From contig NZ_QMEY01000030.1 in NCBI RefSeq assembly GCF_003315795.1, forward strand, positions 1-64,000: a DNA stretch of 64,000 nucleotides, given 5' to 3'. Below are positions 58,998-64,000 of this stretch, one piece after another. Position 1 is the first letter of the stretch, and each line of letters opens with the position of its first letter. This DNA comes from Spongiactinospora rosea (GTDB taxonomy: Bacteria > Actinomycetota > Actinomycetes > Streptosporangiales > Streptosporangiaceae). The position numbers were made by a program, and so were the translations under genes. The notes beneath the pieces were generated by a model. It made no database searches, was not told where the DNA came from, and saw only the letters and a list, made by a program, of their open reading frames with translations.

Positions 58998-59444
58998 GAT
59001 GCCCGCCGTTTCAGCGGCTGGGGATCAGTCGGACAATATCGACAATTCTTCCGCGCTCTCCCGGCCGGCGTCTGGATCACACCAGCGATCACCATGCCGT
59101 CGCATCCCCCAACCCCCTGGCAAATCAATACATACGCATAAGAATGATATAGGGCGATGGGCAAATCAAGTCATTTGTACCGATACGCTGTGGCCGTGGC
59201 GGGTGAAGGCGGTCGTACGCGCGGCCTGGAGGCCGCCATGAGGTACGACGGCCCCAGATCGCGGAGGCGCTGCCGACGATCATCGACCATCACGGGCTCG
59301 ACGCGGTGAACCTGCGTGACGTGGCGCCGCCAGGCAGGCCCCAGCCCGTGAGCCGTTCGCCAGGCCACCGGACTTCCCATAACCCGGGGCGGGTGTGGCC
59401 CGAAGCGACATCCGCCCCGGCGTTTCGGTTCCCGGCTCGGTCTG
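58998..59444. other. Gap between AfsR-like and SDR genes
   Basis: Apart from the TetR remnant the gap holds an AT-richer patch (59120-59160) near the AfsR-like promoter region. No other gene seen. Confidence 0.4.
59234..59335 (+). pseudogene. TetR-family regulator N-terminal remnant
   Basis: The frame QIAEALPTIIDHHGLDAVNL then RDVA is the first helix and start of the HTH of a TetR repressor (usually IAEAALxLIDExGLDAVxMRxVA). It then breaks into APPGRPQPVSRS with no recognition helix. Only ~30 residues remain, with no start site; a scrap of a deleted regulator between the AfsR-like and SDR genes. Confidence 0.55.
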
Positions 59445-60218
59445 TCAGGCGGTCTTGGACTGGCCGCCGTCGATGATGTAGTCGCCACCGTTGATGTTGC
59501 GGGCCTGTCCTGAGGCCAGGAACAGTACGAGGGCGGCGACCTCGTCGGGCTCGGTGAGCCGCCCGGTGTTGAAGCCCGCCCTGGCCGGGAATCCGGCCAG
59601 AAACTCAGGCACGGTGCTGCCACCGGCTGCGGCGAGCACCGCTCCGATGCCGTGCTCGCCCTCCCAGGCAGGGGTACGGGTCGGGCCGGGTGAGACGGTG
59701 TTGACCCGCACCCCGCGCGGCCCGAGTTCCTCGGCCAGAGCCTTGCCCAGGTTGGTCAGCGCCGCCTTGGACGCCCCGTAGTCGACCGTGGCGGGCTGCG
59801 GGAAGCGCCCGCGAATGGAGGAGACGTTCACGATCGCCCCCTGGCGTTCCAGCAGGGACGGCAGAGCCGCGCGGATCGCGCGGACCGCGGAGAAGAAGTT
59901 GACCTCGAACGTGTGCTGCCATTGAGCGTCAGTGATCTCGCCGAACCCTCCCAGTCGCGCGTCGAACGCGCCCACATTGTTGATCAGGATGTCGATCCCG
60001 CCGAGCAGGCCGACGGCCTGGCGCACCGCCTGGCCAGGACCATCGGCGGTCGCCAGATCCACCGCGACGGCATGGGCTCCGACGGCTTTGAGGTCTTCGC
60101 TGATCGTGCGGGAGACTCCGACCACCCGGGCTCCCTGAGCGGCCGCTTCCTTGGCGACGGCGAGCCCGATTCCCTGGCTCGCTCCGGTCACCAGCAGCGT
60201 CTTTCCCCGTAGGGACAT
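59445..60218 (-). CDS. Short-chain dehydrogenase/reductase
   Basis: 257 residues. The NAD(P)-binding loop is LVTGASQGIGLAVAKEAAAQ, followed by LINNVGAF (NNxG) and the catalytic Ser-Tyr-Lys in VNVSSIRG, DYGASKAAL. The C-terminus GGDYIIDGGQSK is typical of classical SDRs. It oxidises or reduces an unknown alcohol/ketone. An AACGATCGTT palindrome 18 bases upstream of the ATG is shared with the TetR gene directly upstream, which is probably its repressor. Confidence 0.93.
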   Translation of the reverse strand: MSLRGKTLLVTGASQGIGLAVAKEAAAQGARVVGVSRTISEDLKAVGAHAVAVDLATADGPGQAVRQAVGLLGGIDILINNVGAFDARLGGFGEITDAQWQHTFEVNFFSAVRAIRAALPSLLERQGAIVNVSSIRGRFPQPATVDYGASKAALTNLGKALAEELGPRGVRVNTVSPGPTRTPAWEGEHGIGAVLAAAGGSTVPEFLAGFPARAGFNTGRLTEPDEVAALVLFLASGQARNINGGDYIIDGGQSKTA

Positions 60219-60235
60219 GGCAGACCTCCATCTGT

Positions 60236-60245
60236 AACGATCGTT
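60236..60245. promoter_or_regulatory. TetR operator candidate upstream of SDR gene (AACGATCGTT)
   Basis: A perfect 10-base palindrome inside GTAACGATCGTTTC, 18 bases before the SDR start codon. The same core recurs at 60888-60897 upstream of the TetR gene. Confidence 0.75.
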
Positions 60246-60285
60246 TCAAATGACGGGTAAAAAAAATCTCTGTGCGGCCCCGCCC

Positions 60286-60870
60286 TCACAAAGCGGCCAC
60301 TGTCGCCTCCACCACCTCCACCAGGTGCCGCCGATCCGTCGCGGTCTTGCCGATCACGCGCAGTCCATAGATGGCGTTCAGGACGAACCGCGCCAGCGCA
60401 CTCGCACTGCGCTCACGAGTGACCTCGCCCTCCCGCTGGCCTCGCTCCAAGGCCACCGTCAGCGCCTCCTCAACGCGGGCGAAGATGCGCCTGACCGTGG
60501 CGGTGACCGCCTCGTCCTTACCGGCCAGCTCGATCGCGGCGTTCACCGCCAGGCAACCGCGCCGTCCCGGATCGCCGAGTTCGGCGTCGACCACCCCGAG
60601 CATCAACTCCCTGATCCGCTCCTTCACCGGCCCCGGCTCCTCCAGCAGGGCGATGTCGGACTCGGTGTTGCGCTCCAGGTACCGGCGTAGCGCCAACTCA
60701 TAGAGCTGATGCTTGCCGGCGAAGGCGTTGTAGAGGCTGCTCCGCCCCAAACCGGTGCAGTCCACGAGGTCCTGCGCCGAAGTCGAGGCGTACCCGCGAG
60801 CCCAGAAGGCCTCCATCGCGGCCTCCAGCACCCGCTCGCCGTCGAACTCCCGCCCTCGCGACATGTACAT
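60286..60870 (-). CDS. TetR/AcrR-family repressor
   Basis: 194 residues from ATG 60870, chosen because GGGG lies seven bases before it; the Met two codons in (60864) is an alternative. The HTH is RVLEAAMEAFWARGYASTSAQDLV read in two parts, with GLGRSSLYNAFAGKHQLYEL as recognition helix and following segment. The C-terminal domain (RGCLAVNAAIELAGKDEAVT) is of the TetR_C group near AcrR/YxaF types. It should repress itself and the downstream SDR through AACGATCGTT sites. Confidence 0.92.
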   Translation of the reverse strand: MYMSRGREFDGERVLEAAMEAFWARGYASTSAQDLVDCTGLGRSSLYNAFAGKHQLYELALRRYLERNTESDIALLEEPGPVKERIRELMLGVVDAELGDPGRRGCLAVNAAIELAGKDEAVTATVRRIFARVEEALTVALERGQREGEVTRERSASALARFVLNAIYGLRVIGKTATDRRHLVEVVEATVAAL

Positions 60871-60887
60871 CACGCTACCCCATTCGT

Positions 60888-60897
60888 AACGATCGTT
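60888..60897. promoter_or_regulatory. TetR operator candidate upstream of TetR gene (AACGATCGTT)
   Basis: Second copy of the palindrome, in CGTAACGATCGTTCC, 18 bases upstream of the ATG at 60870; the same distance as in front of the SDR gene. Confidence 0.75.
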
Positions 60898-60995
60898 CCA
60901 GATGCATGGGGAGAGTCGAAGATGACAGCGCCCATCGCGGTCTGAGCCTCCCCCCGGTCTCGCCCACCTCATGGGAGTCCGTCGGCCGGCGGACG

Positions 60996-61021
60996 GCGGT
61001 CCACCGATCGGTGGACCGCCA
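60996..61021. promoter_or_regulatory. Perfect 26-base palindrome before ABC operon
   Basis: GGCGGTCCACCGA is followed at once by its exact reverse complement, with no spacer. It ends 82 bases before the ABC ATPase start. It may be a regulator site or a hairpin in the leader RNA. No regulator gene of obvious match is adjacent except the divergent TetR. Confidence 0.65.
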
Positions 61022-61102
61022 GGCCCCGACCACTGGTCGATGCCGGAAATGCGCTGGTCATAGCAGGCTGAGGAGCCACAGCACATCGCCGGAAGGACAG
61101 GC

Positions 61103-62023
61103 ATGCCACCAGTGATCGAGGTACGCGACCTCCACAAGCGCTATGCGGACAAGGTCGCGGTCGAGGATGTCTCGCTCACCGTTCAGGAGGGTGAGATCTT
61201 TGGCATCCTCGGCCCGAACGGCGCCGGCAAGACGACGACCGTGGAGTGCATCGAGGGCCTCCGCGTGCCGGATCGCGGCGAGATCAGGATACTCGGGCTC
61301 GACCCCCTCCGAGATCGCGCCGAGCTGACCCGGCGGCTCGGCGTCCAGTTGCAGGCCGGTCACCTCCCCGAGCGGCTACAGGTCGCCGAGGCCCTGGAGC
61401 TTTACAGCTCCTTCTACCCCGAGCCCGCCGACTGGCGCGCGCTGCTGGACGTCCTCGGCCTGGCGGACAAGGCCAAGACCAGGTACGCCAAGCTGTCCGG
61501 CGGCCAGAAACAACGGCTGTCGATCGCGCTGGCGCTCATCGGCGGCCCCCGGGTGGCGATCCTCGACGAGCTCACCACCGGTCTCGACCCGCAGGCCCGG
61601 CGCGACACCTGGGGCCTGATCGAGGACGTGCGCTCTCGCGGGGTGACGATCGTGCTGGTCACCCACTTCATGGAGGAGGCCGAGCGGCTGTGCGACCGGC
61701 TCGCGCTGATCGACGCCGGCCGCGTCCTCATGGTGGACACCCCGGCCGGTCTGACCGAGCGGGCGCGCATCGAGCAGCGGATCCGGTTCCGCCCGTCCAG
61801 GCCGATGGACGACCGCCTGCTGACGAGCCTGCCCGACGTCTCCAGCGTCACTCGCCAGGGCGATCTGGTCATCGTCAGCGGCAACGACAACGTGCTCAAC
61901 GCCGTCACCACCGTGCTGGCCCGCAACCAGATCGTTGCCGAACGGCTGCGCGTCGAGCAGACAAGCCTGGAGGACGCGTTCGTCCAGCTGACCGGCAAGC
62001 GCCTCGAACCCGGCCCCCGGTAG
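61103..62023 (+). CDS. ABC transporter ATPase, DrrA-like
   Basis: 306 residues, GGAAGGACAGGC before the ATG. Walker A GPNGAGKTTTVE, signature LSGGQKQRLSIALAL, Walker B VAILDELTTGLDPQ and H-loop LVTHFMEEAERL are all intact. In Walker B the usual DEPT reads DELT, as in a subset of DrrA-like exporters. The C-terminal extension (QTSLEDAFVQLTGKR) is the DrrA-type regulatory part. It pairs with the ABC-2 permease 28 bases downstream. Confidence 0.93.
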   Translation: MPPVIEVRDLHKRYADKVAVEDVSLTVQEGEIFGILGPNGAGKTTTVECIEGLRVPDRGEIRILGLDPLRDRAELTRRLGVQLQAGHLPERLQVAEALELYSSFYPEPADWRALLDVLGLADKAKTRYAKLSGGQKQRLSIALALIGGPRVAILDELTTGLDPQARRDTWGLIEDVRSRGVTIVLVTHFMEEAERLCDRLALIDAGRVLMVDTPAGLTERARIEQRIRFRPSRPMDDRLLTSLPDVSSVTRQGDLVIVSGNDNVLNAVTTVLARNQIVAERLRVEQTSLEDAFVQLTGKRLEPGPR

Positions 62024-62051
62024 CACATCGCAGAGAAAGGACCGCATACCC

Positions 62052-62846
62052 ATGTCAGCCCTGCGCACCACCGCGGCCACCGCCGCAGCCACCGTCACCG
62101 CCGGGCCAGCTTCCGCGACGTGGCGGCTCGTCAAAGCCGAGAGCACGTTGTGCGTCCGGGACAAGGTCGCCCCCCTGTGGGGCATCGGCTTCCCGCTGGT
62201 CCTGTTGATCGTCCTCGGTGGCGTCCCCGATCTGCGGGAGCCCGTGGAGGGCGGCGGCCTGACGTACTTCGACCTGTACGTCCCTGTTCTGATCCTGTTC
62301 AATCTGGCCATCCTGGCCACGACCTCCCTGCCGACCACGCTCGCGGGATACCGGGAGAACGGCGTGCTGCGGCGCATGCGGACCACGCCGGTCGGCCCGG
62401 CCCGCGTGCTCGCCGCCCAGCTCGTGGCCCACTTCGCCATCGCGGTCATCGCGATGGTCCTGTTCCTCGCGGTGGCCGGGTTCGGCTTCGGCGTCGACCT
62501 GCCGAAGCACCTTCTCGGTTTCGCCCTCGCCTGGCTGCTCGCGGCGGCCGCGCTGCTCGCGATCGGCCTGCTGATCACCGCGCTCGCGCCCGGGCGTGGC
62601 CCGGCCACGGCGATCGGCACGGTGTTGTTCTTCCCGATGATGTTCTTCGCCGGGCTCTGGGTGCCGATCTCGCAGATGCCGCCGCTGCTGGCGAACATCG
62701 CCCACCACACCCCGCTCGGCGCGGGCATGGGGGCGTTCCAGGACGCGTACCTGGGTCACTTTCCGTCCGCCGCACCGATGCTGACCCTGGCGGCCTATGC
62801 GACGGTGTGCGCGTTCGTCGCGGTCCGCTGGTTCCGCTGGGAATAG
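62052..62846 (+). CDS. ABC-2 type permease, DrrB-like
   Basis: 264 residues with six hydrophobic segments. The coupling-helix sequence LVKAESTLCVRDKVAPLWGI and the ABC-2 motif TLAGYRENGVLRRMRTTPVG with the conserved ERExG-like turn are present, as is the late GLWVPISQMPPLLANIAHHT loop typical of this family. Works with the preceding ATPase in export of a drug or lipid. The downstream kinase gene follows after 35 bases. Confidence 0.92.
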   Translation: MSALRTTAATAAATVTAGPASATWRLVKAESTLCVRDKVAPLWGIGFPLVLLIVLGGVPDLREPVEGGGLTYFDLYVPVLILFNLAILATTSLPTTLAGYRENGVLRRMRTTPVGPARVLAAQLVAHFAIAVIAMVLFLAVAGFGFGVDLPKHLLGFALAWLLAAAALLAIGLLITALAPGRGPATAIGTVLFFPMMFFAGLWVPISQMPPLLANIAHHTPLGAGMGAFQDAYLGHFPSAAPMLTLAAYATVCAFVAVRWFRWE

Positions 62847-62881
62847 GCGCCGGGAATAGAATCTGGCGGGGAGAGGGAATC

Positions 62882-64000
62882 TTGAGCAGAAAGATCTCGC
62901 AACAGCCGCCGTTCCTTCTGGTCAGCGTGGTGCCGTACGCACTGCTGGCGCTCCTCGTCACGATCCTGATGATCGTGGAGAACCGGTCGGGCGGCGCCCT
63001 GCTCATCGACCTCGGCCTGTGCGGGCTGGCGGCCGCGTGGATGCTCGGCATGTTCACCCTGCGTCCCGGCTGGTGGGACCGGCCACGGATCATGGCGGTG
63101 TTCGTCGCGGGACTGCTCGTGATCACCGCGGTCCTGGTGGCCCGTCACCCGGCTTGCGGACTCTTCACCCCCGCCGCCTACATCTACTCCTTCACAGTCC
63201 TGCACTGGCCGTGGCGGCTGCTGGGCGTGGCCACCGCGGCGGTCCTGGCCGGTACGGCGCAGGCATCCGGCATCCCCAAAACGGACGCGCTCGGCCTGGC
63301 GATGTACGGGATCATCGTCGCCTTCAACATCGCCATGATGTGCGGCTGCGCCTGGGTCCTGCGGCTCGCCGAGCGGGAGGAGGAGCGGCGCGAGCAGACC
63401 CTCGAAGAGCTGAGCCGGACGAACCGGCTGCTGGAGGCGTCGCTCGCCGAGAACGCCGGCCTGCATGCCCAATTGCTCGCCCAGGCCAGGGAGGCGGGCG
63501 TACTCGACGAGCGCCAGCGGATGGCCCGCGAGATCCATGACACCCTGGCGCAGGGGCTCACCGGGATCATCGCGCAGTTGCAGGCGGCGGAGCAGATGCA
63601 CGAGGTCCCGGCGCCGTGGCGGCGGCCCTTCAACGCCGTCAAGAACCTGGCCAGGGAAAGCCTGGCCGAGGCACGGCGCTCCGTCGACGCACTGCGGCCC
63701 GAACCGCTGCAGACCGCGCGCCTGAGCGACGTACTCGCCGACGTCACCGACCGGTGGTCGAAGCTGCACGGGGTCACCGCCCAGGTCACGACGACCGGCA
63801 CGGCGCGCCCGCTGACACCGGAGGTCGAGTTCGCGCTGCTGCGCACGGCACAAGAGGCGCTGGCCAACGTGGCCAAACACGCGCACGCGACCAGAGCCGG
63901 GGTGACGCTGTCCTACCTGGAGAACGAAGTGGCACTGGACGTACGCGACGACGGCAAGGGCTTCGACCCGGCGTGCCTTGAGGCCGGCGGGTTCGGCCTG
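62882..64000 (+). CDS. Sensor histidine kinase (HisKA_3), cut by window end
   Basis: At least 373 residues from a TTG at 62882 with GGGAGAGG upstream; no better start is seen. Five or six membrane helices (~10-165) lead to a coiled coil (EREEERREQTLEELSRTNRL), the dimerisation motif RMAREIHDTLAQGLTGII with the phospho-His, and the ATPase domain with EALANVAKHAHA and DVRDDGKGFDP. The last G box lies at the window edge. Probably in one operon with the ABC exporter and a response regulator beyond the window, a common sense-and-export arrangement. Confidence 0.92.
   Translation, partial: MSRKISQQPPFLLVSVVPYALLALLVTILMIVENRSGGALLIDLGLCGLAAAWMLGMFTLRPGWWDRPRIMAVFVAGLLVITAVLVARHPACGLFTPAAYIYSFTVLHWPWRLLGVATAAVLAGTAQASGIPKTDALGLAMYGIIVAFNIAMMCGCAWVLRLAEREEERREQTLEELSRTNRLLEASLAENAGLHAQLLAQAREAGVLDERQRMAREIHDTLAQGLTGIIAQLQAAEQMHEVPAPWRRPFNAVKNLARESLAEARRSVDALRPEPLQTARLSDVLADVTDRWSKLHGVTAQVTTTGTARPLTPEVEFALLRTAQEALANVAKHAHATRAGVTLSYLENEVALDVRDDGKGFDPACLEAGGFGL

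Overview
The window is 64 kb of high-GC DNA from a filamentous actinomycete. Pointers are the GC-rich codon use, a mycothiol-type nitroreductase homologue, an AfsR/SARP regulator with NB-ARC and TPR parts, an EXLDI-family protein, a YtrA-type GntR/ABC cassette and a modular NRPS/PKS locus. A Streptosporangiales-like host is a guess; there is no rRNA or intact tRNA to decide it.

Layout. 1-1.2 kb: mobile-element debris (start of an IS256-type transposase) beside a frameshifted trypsin/trypco1 gene pair. 1.3-4.9 kb: DUF5808-type membrane protein, GntR regulator, small protein, ABC ATPase and permease, with a clear operator. 4.9-9.9 kb: two truncated genes joined head to head, a membrane protein, a NarL-type two-component system, a flavodoxin-fold oxidoreductase and an EXLDI gene. 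9.9-14.4 kb: a decayed island with lower GC in its middle. It holds an ABC gene fragment, a truncated group II intron, a two-gene DUF4365 module that looks intact, a frameshifted phage-type integrase and an IS remnant. 14.4-15.6 kb: SRPBCC-ArsR-VOC operon with tandem operators. 15.7-22.2 kb: MFS permease divergent from ROK regulator, GH89 alpha-N-acetylglucosaminidase and cytochrome P450. 22.3-24 kb: GNAT enzyme and AraC regulator.

24-43.5 kb is the centrepiece, a compact hybrid NRPS/PKS locus. On the minus strand it runs KS-AT*-PCP, then C-A(Cys)-PCP-TE fused to a 12-helix MFS exporter, then C-A-PCP. After a plus-strand MFS gene come KS-AT*, a free-standing A domain, C*-PCP and a lone PCP. 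The last four genes are joined by 4-base overlaps, as are the first two. Several catalytic positions are unusual: both AT domains lack the catalytic serine, one C domain has HQxxxDG in place of HHxxxDG, and the thioesterase has a Cys nucleophile (GHCGVG). I do not recognise the product. Cysteine is the one building block I would predict from the adenylation pocket.

44-64 kb: two small secreted two-Cys proteins facing each other across a strong hairpin; a questin-oxidase-like/DsbA-like/PPOX operon divergent from a MocR regulator; a DHA2 exporter; a secreted B-lectin; an HxlR regulator divergent from a DUF5519-type protein; an epoxide hydrolase; an AfsR-like regulator; an SDR and TetR pair sharing a palindrome; and a DrrAB-like ABC transporter followed by a sensor kinase cut by the window edge.
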